64,000 nt of DNA from Prevotellaceae bacterium UBA6417 (GCA_002439755.1 DJPH01000047.1:1-64000); one strand, 5' to 3'. Counted from the stretch's first letter, positions 35,229-46,588 are shown. Notes: generated by a model not told the origin, from the sequence alone. Numbers and translations are program-made.

Positions 35229-35681
35229 ATGCCGGACAGAATCAATTTGAAGGCAATGCGCTCAGAAAAAGAAACGTATAAGTATACGATAAATTCGGAC
35301 TTCTTTACGCTGAAAGAGCATTCTTTGGCCAAAGGAGGCAATTTAGATGTTTGCGTTGATGTCTGCAAAAGTACTATTGACGATTCTTTTAATGTGCAAA
35401 TCTCTATGATTGGTTGCATTATCACAGAGTGCGACCGTTGCCTGTCTGACTTGAAGATTCCTGTCAGGAGTGAGAACAACGTTAAAGTGAAATTTTCTGA
35501 TCACGATGAAGACACTGAAGAGCTCGTATTGGTAAATAGGCGCGAAGGATTGTTGGATATCGGAACCTTGATTTACGAGTTCGCAGTCCTGTCATTACCC
35601 ATTCATCCGGTACATGAGAAGGGTGAGTGCGATGCAGATATGATAACTCGCCTAAATGGCATATTGGTAAGTCGAGACTAA
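35229..35681 (+). CDS. DUF177 (YceD-like) protein
   Basis: A 150-residue cytoplasmic protein of the YceD/DUF177 family, which is linked in bacteria and plants to 23S rRNA accumulation and is almost always encoded next to rpmF. The central CIITECDRCL with a Cys pair and the following VRSENNVKVKF are typical; a later acidic stretch (DEDTEELVL) and the C-terminal HEKGECDADM also fit. Spacing to rpmF is 38 bp. Confidence 0.85.
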   Translation: MPDRINLKAMRSEKETYKYTINSDFFTLKEHSLAKGGNLDVCVDVCKSTIDDSFNVQISMIGCIITECDRCLSDLKIPVRSENNVKVKFSDHDEDTEELVLVNRREGLLDIGTLIYEFAVLSLPIHPVHEKGECDADMITRLNGILVSRD

Positions 35682-35719
35682 TAAATACATTACTGAAATA
35701 GATTTAAATAAATAAGAAA

Positions 35720-35908
35720 ATGGCACATCCTAAAAGAAGACAATCAAAGACGAGAACTTTAAAAAGAAGAACGCATGATAAAGCCATTGCTCCTACTTTG
35801 GCAAAATGTCCTAATTGCGGCGAGTGGCATGTGTACCATACGGTATGCTCTGCATGCGGTTATTATAGAGGAAAATTAGCAGTAGAAAAAGAAGTAGTAG
35901 CAGAATAA
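35720..35908 (+). CDS. rpmF: 50S ribosomal protein L32
   Basis: A 62-residue L32 starting MAHPKRRQSKTRTLKRRTHD, with a zinc-ribbon of four cysteines (KCPNCGEW and CSACGYY). The intact cysteines mark it as the zinc-binding form. It lies in the conserved DUF177-rpmF-fabH arrangement, 13 bp before fabH. Confidence 0.97.
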   Translation: MAHPKRRQSKTRTLKRRTHDKAIAPTLAKCPNCGEWHVYHTVCSACGYYRGKLAVEKEVVAE

Positions 35909-35921
35909 TCGGCACGACGAA

Positions 35922-36932
35922 ATGGGGAAAATCCATGCAATAATCACAGGCGTCGGTGGATATGTTCCTGAGTACGTCCTTAACAATGACGAATTGTCAA
36001 GGATGGTGGATACAAATGACGAATGGATTATGACAAGAATCGGCGTTAAGGAGCGCCGGATATTGAATGAAGAGGGTTTGGGCACCGGATATATGGCTCG
36101 CAAAGCTGCAAAACAGTTAATGCAAAAGCTTGATTATGATCCTGACACCATTGATGCCGTTATAGTATCAACTTCAACACCCGATTATCATTTCCCATCA
36201 ACAGCGTCGATTGTATTGGGACACTTGGGACTGAATAATGCTTTTGCATTAGACATTTCGGCCGCTTGTTGCGGATTCTTATTTACTATGGATGTTGTTT
36301 CGTCCATGATAGAGAGCGGCCGTTACAAGCGTATTATTGTAATAGGTGCCGATAAGATGTCTTCAGTTGTTGATTATACAGATCGTGCAACATGCCCAAT
36401 CTTTGGAGATGGTGCCGGTGCCGTGATGGTTGAAGCAACAGAAGAAGATTTAGGTTGGCAGGACTCAATACTGCGAACTGATGGCAAAGGGTTACCTTTC
36501 TTGTGCCTTAAGGCCGGTGGCTCGGTTTGTCCTCCGTCATACTTCACTATTGACCATAAACTTCATTACATTCATCAAGAAGGACGTACTGTGTTTAAAT
36601 ATGCAGTTACTGCAATGAGCGATTTAACTGCTGAAATTGCACAGCGCAATAATTTGAATAAGGATAATTTGGCATGGGTCATTCCTCATCAAGCAAATGT
36701 CCGTATTATTCAGGCTGTTGCTCATCGTTTGGAGCTTCCGATGGAAAAAGTGATGTTGAATATACAGCGTTATGGCAATACGAGTGCCGGAACTCTGCCT
36801 TTGGCTCTTTGGGATTATGAGAAGAAGCTAAAAAAAGGCGACAAATTGATTCTTACGGCTTTCGGTGCCGGATTCGTTTCAGGTGCGGCCTACATGACGT
36901 GGGCTTATGACGGAGAATCTGTTGGGAAATAA
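35922..36932 (+). CDS. fabH: 3-oxoacyl-ACP synthase III
   Basis: Starts fatty acid synthesis by condensing acyl-CoA with malonyl-ACP. The 336-residue thiolase-fold enzyme has the catalytic triad: Cys116 in ISAACCGFLF, His in WVIPHQANVRII and Asn in RYGNTSAGTLPLAL. Branched-chain acyl-CoA use is common in this phylum but cannot be read from the sequence. plsX, often between rpmF and fabH elsewhere, is absent here. Confidence 0.95.
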   Translation: MGKIHAIITGVGGYVPEYVLNNDELSRMVDTNDEWIMTRIGVKERRILNEEGLGTGYMARKAAKQLMQKLDYDPDTIDAVIVSTSTPDYHFPSTASIVLGHLGLNNAFALDISAACCGFLFTMDVVSSMIESGRYKRIIVIGADKMSSVVDYTDRATCPIFGDGAGAVMVEATEEDLGWQDSILRTDGKGLPFLCLKAGGSVCPPSYFTIDHKLHYIHQEGRTVFKYAVTAMSDLTAEIAQRNNLNKDNLAWVIPHQANVRIIQAVAHRLELPMEKVMLNIQRYGNTSAGTLPLALWDYEKKLKKGDKLILTAFGAGFVSGAAYMTWAYDGESVGK

Positions 36933-36956
36933 GTTGGTAATTAATAGTAAATAGAT

Positions 36957-36993
36957 AAAACGCATCTCCACGTAGGTCAAGATGCGTTTTTTT
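36957..36993 (+). terminator. Terminator between fabH and era
   Basis: AAAACGCATCT at 36957-36967 pairs with AGATGCGTTTT at 36980-36990 and runs into TTTTTTT. It ends 15 bp before the era ATG at 37009, so era is either read by leakage through this stem or from a promoter I do not see. Confidence 0.8.
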
Positions 36994-37008
36994 ATAAAAT
37001 ACCTAAGC

Positions 37009-37893
37009 ATGGCTTTTAAATCCGGTTTTGTCAATATTGTTGGAAATCCGAATGTCGGTAAATCAACGCTCATGAACTTGCTTGTGGGCGAAAGGCTATC
37101 TATTGCGACATTCAAGTCACAAACGACGCGTCATCGCATCATGGGAATATTGAATCGCGAGGATTGTCAAATTGTTTTCTCTGACACCCCGGGGGTTCTG
37201 AAGCCGAGTTACAAATTGCAGGCTTCGATGCGTGCTTTCAGCGAGACGGCTCTTACCGATGTTGATGTGCTGCTTTATGTGACCGATGTTATTGAAGACT
37301 GTTCCAAGAATCAAGATTTTCTTGATGAGGTGAAACGTTTATCGATACCTAAGTTGGTGTTGATAAACAAAATAGATTTGTCAAATCAGCATGATTTGTT
37401 GAATTTGGTTGATAAATGGAAGCAATTGCTGCCTGATGCATTCATTTTCCCTGTTTCGGCTAAGGCCAAGTTCAATGTTGATCAGGTATTGAAGTTTATT
37501 ATTGACAAGTTGCCAGAGAATCCGCCTTATTTTGACCGAGATCAGTTGACGGATAAGCCTATGAGGTTTTTTGTTTCAGAAATCATACGTGAGAAGGTCT
37601 TGCTTTTTTATGATAAAGAGATTCCCTATTCAGTTGAAGTTGTTGTTGAACAATATAAGGAGTGCCGTGATTTGGTAAGAATCAGTGGTGTGCTTTATGT
37701 AGAGCATGAAAGTCAAAAGGGTATCATTATCGGTCATGAGGGCAAAGCTTTGAAGAAAGTATCGACCGAGGCCAGAAAGTCGTTGGAAAAGTTCTTGGAC
37801 AAAAAAGTGTTTATTCGTATTTTTGTCAAAGTAGACAAGGATTGGCGCAATTCCGATAAGAAATTGAGTCAGTTCGGTTATAAACCAGAATAA
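37009..37893 (+). CDS. era: GTPase Era
   Basis: Essential GTPase that binds the 3' end of 16S rRNA in 30S assembly. The 294-residue product has G1 ([12 protein letters not shown]), G3 ([12 protein letters not shown]), and G4 (LINKIDL), then a C-terminal KH domain (about 200-290; [21 protein letters not shown]). I chose the ATG at 37009 because the earlier in-frame ATG at 36982 sits inside the terminator stem and adds residues not found in the family. der follows 7 bp later. Confidence 0.95.
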   Translation: MAFKSGFVNIVGNPNVGKSTLMNLLVGERLSIATFKSQTTRHRIMGILNREDCQIVFSDTPGVLKPSYKLQASMRAFSETALTDVDVLLYVTDVIEDCSKNQDFLDEVKRLSIPKLVLINKIDLSNQHDLLNLVDKWKQLLPDAFIFPVSAKAKFNVDQVLKFIIDKLPENPPYFDRDQLTDKPMRFFVSEIIREKVLLFYDKEIPYSVEVVVEQYKECRDLVRISGVLYVEHESQKGIIIGHEGKALKKVSTEARKSLEKFLDKKVFIRIFVKVDKDWRNSDKKLSQFGYKPE

Positions 37894-37900
37894 TCAGATA

Positions 37901-39214
37901 ATGGAAAATTTAGTTGCTATAGTAGGACGTCCCAATGTGGGCAAGTCAACCCTTTTCAACCGTCTGACAAAGACGCGTCACGCCATTGTGAGCGATATTG
38001 CCGGTACTACCCGTGATCGCCAGTACGGAAAGGTAGAGTGGTGTGGAAAGGAGTTCTCGGTAGTTGATACCGGTGGATGGGTTGTCAATACCGATGATAT
38101 TTTCGAGGACGAAATACGCAAACAGGTAGTCATTGCCACGCAAGAATGTGATGTGATACTTTTTTTGGTCGATGTCAATAACGGTATTACCGATTGGGAC
38201 AACGAAGTGGCGGCCATCTTGCGCCGTTCAGACAAGCCCGTCATTGTTGTGGCCAATAAAACCGATAATAATAACCTGCGTTATAATGCAGCCGAGTTCT
38301 ATTCGTTTGGACTCGGTGAGCCTTTCTGCATCTCTTCTTTGACAGGAAGTGGCACTGGTGACCTTCTTGATTTGATTGTCTCAAAGTTTAAAGAAGAAAA
38401 AAGCGAAACAGAAGAACTTGAGATACCTCGCTTTGCTGTCGTGGGGCGTCCGAATGTGGGCAAAAGCAGTCTGATTAACGCTTTTATAGGTGAAGATCGT
38501 AATATCGTGACCAATATTGCCGGCACCACCCGCGATTCCATCTATACGCGCTATACAAAGTTCGGATTCGACTTTTTTTTGGTCGATACGGCCGGCATAC
38601 GTAAGAAAAACAAAGTAAGTGAGGATTTGGAATATTTTTCCGTAATGCGTTCCATCCGTGCCATTGAGAATTCAGATGTGTGCATTCTTTTGATTGATTC
38701 TCAGCGTGGCATCGAATCGCAGGATATGAATATTTTCCAGTTGATACAGCGAAATAATAAGAGCCTTGTTGTCTTTGTCAACAAGTGGGATCTTGTGCAA
38801 GACAAGACTTCAAAGGTCATCAAGTCCTATGAAGATGCCATACGCAGCCGTATGGCTCCATTTGTCGATTTTCCCATTGTTTTTGGTTCGGCTCTGACCA
38901 ACCAGCATATATACAAGGTGTTGGAAACTGCCAAGAACGTTTATCTTAATCGCAAGAAGCGCATTTCAACATCCAAGCTCAACGAATATATGCTGCCCAT
39001 CATCGAGGCTTATCCTCCTGCTTCAAACAAGGGAAAATACATCAAGATAAAATACTGTTCGCAGATACCCGATACGCAGGTTCCTACGTTTGTTTTCTAT
39101 GCCAATTTGCCTCAATATGTCAAAGAACCGTATTATCGCTTTCTCGAAAACAAGATACGTGCCCAATGGGATTTCTGCGGTACTCCCATCCGCATTTATA
39201 TCCGCCAAAAATAA
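37901..39214 (+). CDS. der: GTPase Der (EngA)
   Basis: Double GTPase needed for 50S ribosome assembly. The 437-residue protein has two tandem G domains: the first with [12 protein letters not shown] and ANKTDN, the second with [12 protein letters not shown] and VNKWDL, and a KH-like C-terminal domain (about 350-437). Length and architecture are normal. It is in an operon with era before it (7 bp) and a small lipoprotein gene after it (6 bp). Confidence 0.96.
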   Translation: MENLVAIVGRPNVGKSTLFNRLTKTRHAIVSDIAGTTRDRQYGKVEWCGKEFSVVDTGGWVVNTDDIFEDEIRKQVVIATQECDVILFLVDVNNGITDWDNEVAAILRRSDKPVIVVANKTDNNNLRYNAAEFYSFGLGEPFCISSLTGSGTGDLLDLIVSKFKEEKSETEELEIPRFAVVGRPNVGKSSLINAFIGEDRNIVTNIAGTTRDSIYTRYTKFGFDFFLVDTAGIRKKNKVSEDLEYFSVMRSIRAIENSDVCILLIDSQRGIESQDMNIFQLIQRNNKSLVVFVNKWDLVQDKTSKVIKSYEDAIRSRMAPFVDFPIVFGSALTNQHIYKVLETAKNVYLNRKKRISTSKLNEYMLPIIEAYPPASNKGKYIKIKYCSQIPDTQVPTFVFYANLPQYVKEPYYRFLENKIRAQWDFCGTPIRIYIRQK

Positions 39215-39220
39215 GCTCCG

Positions 39221-39616
39221 ATGAAATTTTTCTTTTTTTTATCGGCCTTGTCTGTCTTGCTGGTCTCATCGTGTGGCGGTCGCGGTTCTTCATCATCGTC
39301 CGATCCCGGTGAAGCCGCCATCCGTTATGTACGCTGTTTGGCCGATGGCAGATATGGAGAGTTCGTTCGTGGCATGGTTTCGTGCGACAGTGCATCGGAT
39401 GCCTATAAAAAACATACGATAATACTTTATAAGCAAATGGTTGTGGCGAAAAAAAAAGAATATGGTCCGTTGAAATCCATGCGTCACATTCGTTCCGACA
39501 TCAGTGACGGAGGGTTGGTTGCAACCGTTTTTCTACAATTAGTCTATGCTAACGACAGCACTGAAGACATGATGCTGCCCATGCTGTGCGTTGACGGCCA
39601 ATGGCGACTGCGATGA
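39221..39616 (+). CDS. Small lipoprotein, DUF4878-like
   Basis: A 131-residue predicted lipoprotein: the N-terminus FFFLSALSVLLVSSCGG has a lipobox (VSSC) followed by a Ser-rich linker. The remaining ~95 residues form an NTF2/DUF4878-like alpha+beta module (PGEAAIRYVRCLADGRYGEF, later a VFLQLVYANDST strand and terminal VDGQWRLR). Proteins of this type are widespread in Bacteroidales; their role is unknown. It starts 6 bp after der and probably shares its transcript. The 190 bp that follow contain no gene. Confidence 0.7.
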   Translation: MKFFFFLSALSVLLVSSCGGRGSSSSSDPGEAAIRYVRCLADGRYGEFVRGMVSCDSASDAYKKHTIILYKQMVVAKKKEYGPLKSMRHIRSDISDGGLVATVFLQLVYANDSTEDMMLPMLCVDGQWRLR

Positions 39617-39779
39617 CAAATAATTCTTTCAGTACCCCTGTTCACTGCTGAGCTTTTAAAAAGCCATCCGAACTTTCAATTTACACCTCCACCTGCTTAT
39701 AACTGTTACGAGTGGGGGCAATTTATCGAATCTTTACCTTATTTATTTTCCTTACAAACGCCAATGGTGCCGAAATGGC

Positions 39780-39787
39780 TATCTTTG
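39780..39787 (+). promoter_or_regulatory. Putative -7 box for the second TPR gene
   Basis: TATCTTTG, 20 bp before the ATG at 39808. It has the same AAGCCA-like start region (GCAAGCCA) as the DUF177 promoter. No clear -33 element. Confidence 0.5.
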
Positions 39788-39807
39788 CAAGCCATAAATG
39801 ATTGCAG

Positions 39808-41091
39808 ATGAAACGTATTTTACTTATTTCCGCATTGATTGCGTCGTTTTGCATCGGTGATATTGCCGCGCGCAAAGAATACAAACAAATACGTTCTTCG
39901 CTCAAAGCGGGACGCAACGATGAGGCCGCCAATCTCGTAGAAAAGGCCAAAAAAGACAGTTCGATGATGAACGACCCCGAGCTCTATCTGCTTGGAGCCG
40001 AAGCACAAAAAAAGATTAACGATGATTATAACAAGAAGCTGTACCTGAAACAGCTTCAAAAAACAGAAGATTCCATCCGCTTGTTCTCATCGACCTACGG
40101 CATTTTCGAGAATCTCATCAAGTGTGACGAACTTGAAAGCCGCCCCGACAAGAAAGGGCGTTCCAAGCCCAAGAATCGTGGCAAGATACGTTCCACACTC
40201 TCAATGTATCGTCCCAACCTGTTCAATGCCGGCCTGTTTTTCGTAAAGAAAAAACAGTATGCCGAGGCCAACAAGTATTTTTCCATGTATATCAATGTGA
40301 CGCGTACACCGATATTCATTGCCGACAGCCTGCAGAACAGCGACACGAAAATGCCCCGAAGTGCGTTCTGGTCAATGGCATGTTGTTATGCCCTCAACGA
40401 TTACAAAGGCGTGTTCAACTTTGAAAAACTGGCCATGCGCGATACGGCCAACATCAAGCTGTGCATCCAATATCAAGCCCTGTCGTATGCTGCGCTCAAG
40501 GATATGCCCAATATGGTCGGTGAGCTGAAACAGGGGCTGCGCTACGACGGCAACGACCTGTTTTTCTTTTCGCGACTGGCCGATTACTACAATGCGGTAA
40601 AAGACTATGACAAAGGACTGGCCTTGTGCGACAGTATGATCAAAACAGACGACAAGCAGCTGATGTACAAATATGCCAAGAGTGTAGTGCTGTTTCATCA
40701 GAAAAAATACGATGAGTGCATCGCGCTGTCGCAATATGTCATTGCCAACGATAGCACAAACGTCGATGCCAACTACTACATGGCAAGTTGCTATTTCAAC
40801 AAAGCGACAGCCATTGATGACAACATCAAGGCCAATGTCGATGCCAAGACTTACAACAGCCAGAAAGCAGCCGCCAGGGAATTGTTTCAAAAAGCCCTGC
40901 CTTATTTCGAGAATTACAGGAAAAAACGTCCGTCAGATTCAGCCAGGTGGGCGGCTCCGCTCTATCGCATCTACCTGTTTCTCAATATGGGAAAACAATT
41001 TTCCGAAATGGACAATCTGCTTAAGCAGGCCGACCAACAAAAGCAGGCCGAGGCTCAAAAGGCTAATGCCAAGGAAGAAAAAAAGAAATAA
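39808..41091 (+). CDS. TPR-repeat periplasmic protein (paralogue of the gyrA-linked one)
   Basis: A 427-residue secreted helical-repeat protein with signal peptide (ILLISALIASFCIGDIAA). TPR-like units run through its length, e.g. FVKKKQYAEANKYFSMYINV and KYAKSVVLFHQKKYDECIAL. The C-terminus is Gln/Lys/Ala-rich (coiled or disordered). The start is the ATG at 39808; an upstream TTG is less likely. Length, signal peptide, repeat order and C-terminal third resemble the protein at 17710-18939. Function unknown. tRNA-Gly follows. Confidence 0.75.
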   Translation: MKRILLISALIASFCIGDIAARKEYKQIRSSLKAGRNDEAANLVEKAKKDSSMMNDPELYLLGAEAQKKINDDYNKKLYLKQLQKTEDSIRLFSSTYGIFENLIKCDELESRPDKKGRSKPKNRGKIRSTLSMYRPNLFNAGLFFVKKKQYAEANKYFSMYINVTRTPIFIADSLQNSDTKMPRSAFWSMACCYALNDYKGVFNFEKLAMRDTANIKLCIQYQALSYAALKDMPNMVGELKQGLRYDGNDLFFFSRLADYYNAVKDYDKGLALCDSMIKTDDKQLMYKYAKSVVLFHQKKYDECIALSQYVIANDSTNVDANYYMASCYFNKATAIDDNIKANVDAKTYNSQKAAARELFQKALPYFENYRKKRPSDSARWAAPLYRIYLFLNMGKQFSEMDNLLKQADQQKQAEAQKANAKEEKKK

Positions 41092-41103
41092 CCCTGTCTC
41101 TAT

Positions 41104-41134
41104 TTTGTTGCGTCAGAAAAAACATGTAACTTTG
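41104..41134 (+). promoter_or_regulatory. Promoter of tRNA-Gly (TTTG - 19 bp - TAACTTTG)
   Basis: TTTG at 41104-41107 and TAACTTTG at 41127-41134, separated by 19 bp, 13 bp before the tRNA. One of the cleanest promoters in the window. Confidence 0.7.
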
Positions 41135-41147
41135 CATACATAATGAG

Positions 41148-41220
41148 GCGGTAATGGCTCAGTTGGTAGAGCATTGGCTTCCCAAGCCGAGGGTCGCGGG
41201 TTCGAGTCCCGTTTACCGCT
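41148..41220 (+). tRNA. tRNA-Gly (anticodon CCC)
   Basis: A 73-nt tRNA that folds fully: acceptor stem GCGGTAA with TTACCGC, D arm GCTC-AGTTGGTA-GAGC, anticodon arm with loop TTCCCAA (anticodon CCC, reads GGG), and T arm GCGGG-TTCGAGT-CCCGT. The CCA end is not encoded. It is a single tRNA gene with its own promoter and terminator. Confidence 0.95.
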
Positions 41221-41224
41221 CACG

Positions 41225-41273
41225 CGTAAAAGGCGGCCTGTCCGGAAAGAAACTCCGACAGGCCGCCTTTTCG
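41225..41273 (+). terminator. Terminator of tRNA-Gly
   Basis: AAAAGGCGGCCTGTC pairs with GACAGGCCGCCTTTT across a short loop (GGAAAGAAACTCC region), starting 6 bp after the tRNA. A very stable stem. Confidence 0.9.
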
Positions 41274-41306
41274 TGATGTCCGCCATAGTGCTCAGGCCGT
41301 GTGCTG

Positions 41307-41369
41307 ACAATTGTGACGCGTGGCTTGACAATTTGAAAACGAGGCGTGCCTTTTTTGAAACGTTCATGT
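41307..41369. repeat. Possible 21-bp-period repeat (copy 5)
   Basis: ACAATT occurs at 41307 and at 41328, 21 bp apart, and a related CCTTTTTTGAAACG block starts at 41349; GACAATTGTGACGCGTGG and GACAATTTGAAAACGAGG align with few mismatches. On the minus strand the units read like the TTGC/TTGT-GCC family seen at 19028. Located after a terminator in a 235-bp gap otherwise empty up to the pfkA promoter. Confidence 0.4.
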
Positions 41370-41474
41370 CGTGAATATCGGAAAAAGCGTCAAAGTTGTC
41401 CCAAAACGCATGAACGACCCGATACGTCTGCTTAATTATCCTTGCGTCAATGTCTGTCGTTTAAGTCTTTTTCG

Positions 41475-41482
41475 TAACTTTG
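41475..41482 (+). promoter_or_regulatory. Putative -7 box for pfkA (and perhaps the atp operon)
   Basis: TAACTTTG, 25 bp before the pfkA start codon. The -33 region is weak. No comparable box exists in the 24 bp between pfkA and atpD. Confidence 0.5.
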
Positions 41483-41507
41483 TAGTCGTTTGTAAAGAGT
41501 CAGGAAG

Positions 41508-42491
41508 ATGAAATCGTCAAAAATCAAGACCATCGGAGTTCTTACATCGGGCGGAGATGCCCCCGGGATGAACGCAGCCATTCGCGCCGTGACCCGTAGC
41601 GCGATTTGTAACGGATATTCCGTCAAAGGAATATATCGGGGTTATGACGGCCTCATCAACGGTGAGATAAAAGATTTTACGACCGAGGATGTGAGCAACA
41701 TTATTCAGACCGGCGGAACCATACTGCGCACAGCGCGTTCCAAAGAGTTTGCAACACCTGAAGGCAAGGAAAAAGCCTATGCCCAGTTGGTTGAGCACGA
41801 AGTGGATGCCCTGATAGTGATTGGAGGTGACGGTTCACTGACCGGTGCGCGCGATTTTGCCGAGATGTATGACATTCCGTGCGTAGGTTTGCCGGGAACA
41901 ATCGATAACGACCTGTATGGAACCGATTCGACCATTGGCTATGATACAACGTTGAACACCATTACTCAATGCGTCGACAAGATTCGCGACACGGCACACT
42001 CGCACGAGCGCATCTTCTTTGTCGAAGTGATGGGACGCGATGCCGGTTTTTTGGCTCAAAACAGTGCCATAGCAGCCGGTGCCGAAGCAGCCATCATACC
42101 CGAATACAGTACCGACAACGATCAACTGGTGAAATTTATGGAACGGGGCATCCGAAAGAGCAAGCGCAGCTGTATCGTCATTGTAAGCGAAAGCCCCAAA
42201 TGCGGAGCCCTCTATTATGCCAACCGCGTCACCAAGGAATATCCTCAGTTTGATGTGCGCGTATCCATTCTCGGCCATTTGCAGCGTGGCGGATCGCCTT
42301 CGGCCTACGACCGCATACTGGCCAGCCGTCTCGGAGTGGGGGCTATCGAAGCTCTCATGCAGGGACAGCGCAACATTATGATAGGCATACGCAATGATGA
42401 AGTGGTTTATGTGCCTTTCAGCGAAGCCGTAAACCGTGAAAAGCCCGTAGGTATAGAGCTTATCAAAGTCTTGAACGAGCTGTCAATATAG
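41508..42491 (+). CDS. pfkA: 6-phosphofructokinase
   Basis: Phosphorylates fructose-6-phosphate in glycolysis. The 327-residue enzyme has the ATP-binding [13 protein letters not shown] and [10 protein letters not shown] (the Gly after GGD favours ATP over pyrophosphate), the catalytic [19 protein letters not shown] with its Asp, and [10 protein letters not shown]. It sits directly upstream of the ATP synthase operon in the same direction with a 24-bp gap. Confidence 0.95.
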   Translation: MKSSKIKTIGVLTSGGDAPGMNAAIRAVTRSAICNGYSVKGIYRGYDGLINGEIKDFTTEDVSNIIQTGGTILRTARSKEFATPEGKEKAYAQLVEHEVDALIVIGGDGSLTGARDFAEMYDIPCVGLPGTIDNDLYGTDSTIGYDTTLNTITQCVDKIRDTAHSHERIFFVEVMGRDAGFLAQNSAIAAGAEAAIIPEYSTDNDQLVKFMERGIRKSKRSCIVIVSESPKCGALYYANRVTKEYPQFDVRVSILGHLQRGGSPSAYDRILASRLGVGAIEALMQGQRNIMIGIRNDEVVYVPFSEAVNREKPVGIELIKVLNELSI

Positions 42492-44048
<1,557 letters not shown>

Positions 44049-44059
44049 AAGCAAAGAAA

Positions 44060-44293
44060 ATGAAGCTTACAATTGTCTCGCCAGAAAAAATCCTCTATCA
44101 GGGAGAAGCTGAATCGGTGACAGTGCCCGGTGCAAAAGGCGAATTTGAAGTGCTTGACCAGCACGCGCCTATAATATCGAGCCTGCAGGCCGGTAAATTG
44201 CGCTACAAGGCCGGTGATACGGTGCAAATGCAAATCAGCGGCGGCTTTATAGACGTGGCCGGCAATGAAGTGTCAATCTGTGTGGAAGAATAG
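44060..44293 (+). CDS. atpC: ATP synthase F1, epsilon subunit (short form)
   Basis: A 77-residue epsilon containing only the N-terminal beta-sandwich (LTIVSPEKILYQGEAESVTVPG, GEFEVLDQHAPIISSL, GGFIDVAGNEVSICVEE). The C-terminal helical hairpin that inhibits ATP hydrolysis in E. coli (139 residues) is missing, as is common in Bacteroidetes. It joins the central stalk to the c ring. Spacing to atpD is 11 bp. Confidence 0.93.
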   Translation: MKLTIVSPEKILYQGEAESVTVPGAKGEFEVLDQHAPIISSLQAGKLRYKAGDTVQMQISGGFIDVAGNEVSICVEE

Positions 44294-44302
44294 ACAGGAG
44301 CA

Positions 44303-44728
44303 ATGATGGAACAGACAAGGATAATGTGTAGAAAATATGCTGCAACCATGTTAGCCGTATTTGTGGTCGCCTGTGTGGCAATCGAAGCTACGGCAGTTGG
44401 CGTGCTTTCGGTTCCGGCCGGGTCGTTCAGCATCCTATTCCTTGCTGCATCATTCAGTCTGCTGCTCTATACAGCCGTTTCGGCCGCCATATACTTCAAA
44501 ATATTGGATTCCGGCTCCGTGAACGTAGCTCGTTATTATATGGTCCATACCATGGCCCGCTTCGTGTTCGGCGGAATCGTGCTGTTTGTCTGTCATTGCA
44601 TTGCTCCGCATGACTCAAGGCCTGCTTTGGTCGGTTTTGGCTTGCTTTTTCTCGCACTGCTTGTCAGCGAAAGTATCATATATATACAAATAGAAAGATA
44701 TCTGAATGAAAATAAGAGACATGTATAA
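44303..44728 (+). CDS. AtpI-like membrane protein
   Basis: A 141-residue protein with four predicted membrane helices (ATMLAVFVVACVAIEATAVG; FSILFLAASFSLLLYTAVSA; FVFGGIVLFVCHCIA; GFGLLFLALLVSESIIYI). By position between atpC and atpB, and by size, it corresponds to the AtpI/AtpR-type accessory proteins that help assemble the c ring or carry Mg2+; sequence alone does not prove this. Its end overlaps the atpB start by 23 bp. Confidence 0.6.
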   Translation: MMEQTRIMCRKYAATMLAVFVVACVAIEATAVGVLSVPAGSFSILFLAASFSLLLYTAVSAAIYFKILDSGSVNVARYYMVHTMARFVFGGIVLFVCHCIAPHDSRPALVGFGLLFLALLVSESIIYIQIERYLNENKRHV

Positions 44729-45791
44729 ATATCTGTTGCTCGGGCTCGTGTTTCTGCTCGGAGTGTTGCCGCAAAAGGCAAGAGCCTCATCGGGCGGCGG
44801 CAACGAAATCAATGTGCAGGAATTGGTGATGGAACACACAAGTGATGCGCACGAATGGCATATCACAACCATCAATGGGAAGCACATATCCATACCATTG
44901 CCGGTAATCGTGAAAAGCTCCGGAGGATGGGAGGTGTTCATGTCGTCGAAGTTTGGAGAAGCTCCCGATGGAGTATATCGTGGGCTATACCTGAACAAAG
45001 ATGGAAAAATCTGCGAAAAAGATGCCGCAGGGAACGAAAAGCGGGTGCTTGATGTCTCAATAACCAAAAACGTCTTGCAGCTGTGGATAGTAGTTGCCCT
45101 CTTGTCGTGGATATTCCTCTACTGTGCCCGTTGGTACAAAAACAAGAAGCCGCAGGATGAAGCCCCGAAAGGATTTGTGGGTTTCATGGAAATGTTTGTT
45201 ATGTTTGTCTACAACGACATTATCAAGGAAACCATCGACGAGAAGCATTATCGCCGTTTTGCTCCCTATTTGCTCACGGTCTTTTTCTTCATATTCCTTT
45301 CCAATTTGTTAGGGCTCGTGCCTATATTTCCCGGTGGAGCCAATCTGACCGGCAATATCGCCATAACGTTCTTCTTGGCCCTATGCACGATGTTACTGAC
45401 CAATCTCAACTGTAACAAGCACTATTGGAAAGACATCTTTTGGCCTGATGTACCCTGGTGGCTCAAGGTTCCGATTCCCATATTGCCTGTAATAGAGCTT
45501 TTTGGAGTATTTACCAAACCGTTTGCCTTGATGATTCGTCTTTTTGCCAATATCTTTGGCGGACATGCCGTAGCCATATCATTGACATGCGTGATTTTTA
45601 TCACATGTCAGATGGGAGTCGGCAAAGGAGCGGCAATCTCACCTATCAGCGTGTTGCTGATGATATTTATGGATCTGCTCGAAATATTGGTGGCATTCAT
45701 CCAGGCATTCGTCTTTACCATGCTAAGTTCCGTCTTTATTGGTCTTGCTCATCAGGGAGGCGAAGAACATACAACAGAAATATCAAAGTAA
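44706..45791 (+). CDS. atpB: ATP synthase Fo, a subunit
   Basis: Ion-channel subunit of Fo. At 361 residues it is longer than the E. coli protein (271): it begins with a signal-like helix (LLLGLVFLLGVLPQKARA) and a ~90-residue extracytoplasmic domain before the usual helices. The essential arginine is R278 in ALMIRLFANIFGGH. The N-terminal extension is typical of Bacteroidetes a subunits. The start at 44706 overlaps the AtpI-like gene; the Met at 44721 is possible. Confidence 0.93.
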   Translation: MKIRDMYKYLLLGLVFLLGVLPQKARASSGGGNEINVQELVMEHTSDAHEWHITTINGKHISIPLPVIVKSSGGWEVFMSSKFGEAPDGVYRGLYLNKDGKICEKDAAGNEKRVLDVSITKNVLQLWIVVALLSWIFLYCARWYKNKKPQDEAPKGFVGFMEMFVMFVYNDIIKETIDEKHYRRFAPYLLTVFFFIFLSNLLGLVPIFPGGANLTGNIAITFFLALCTMLLTNLNCNKHYWKDIFWPDVPWWLKVPIPILPVIELFGVFTKPFALMIRLFANIFGGHAVAISLTCVIFITCQMGVGKGAAISPISVLLMIFMDLLEILVAFIQAFVFTMLSSVFIGLAHQGGEEHTTEISK

Positions 45792-45794
45792 TAA

Positions 45795-46061
<267 letters not shown>

Positions 46062-46075
46062 TTGTTTGAATTCAT

Positions 46076-46576
46076 ATGCCGTCATTTTTAACACCGGATT
46101 TCGGCTTGTTGTTTTGGATGCTGATAGCATTCCTCGTCGTGTTCGGCATATTGGCCAAATTCGGTTTCCCTGCTATCATCAATATGGTAGAGGAACGCAA
46201 GAAATTCATAGATGAATCTCTGCTTAGTGCTCGCGAAGCCAACGAGAAGTTGGCCAACATAAAAGCCGAAAGCGATGCCATACTAAAGGATGCCCGCCAG
46301 CAACAGTCGCAAATTTTGAAAGATGCAGCGGCTACTCGCGACAAGATGATACGTGAGGCCAAAGACAAGGCAACGGCCGAAGGCAACAGAATACTGGAAG
46401 ATGCCCGCCGCCAAATCGTAGCAGAACGCGAAAAAGCAATGCGCCAGAGTCGCGAAGAAGTGGCTGACCTCTCAATCCGAATCGCCGGTAAAGTCATAGC
46501 CAGGAACTTGCAGACCGACAACGCGCAGGTGGAATATATCGACAACTTGTTAAACAACATGACAGCTTCCAAGTAA
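46076..46576 (+). CDS. atpF: ATP synthase Fo, b subunit
   Basis: Peripheral stalk subunit of 166 residues: one N-terminal membrane helix (LLFWMLIAFLVVFGILAKFGFPAI) followed by a long charged helix rich in Ala, Glu, Lys and Arg that forms the dimeric stalk and binds the delta subunit. It starts 14 bp after atpE and is followed by atpH 12 bp later. Confidence 0.95.
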   Translation: MPSFLTPDFGLLFWMLIAFLVVFGILAKFGFPAIINMVEERKKFIDESLLSAREANEKLANIKAESDAILKDARQQQSQILKDAAATRDKMIREAKDKATAEGNRILEDARRQIVAEREKAMRQSREEVADLSIRIAGKVIARNLQTDNAQVEYIDNLLNNMTASK

Positions 46577-46588
46577 GCAAGGTAGGGT

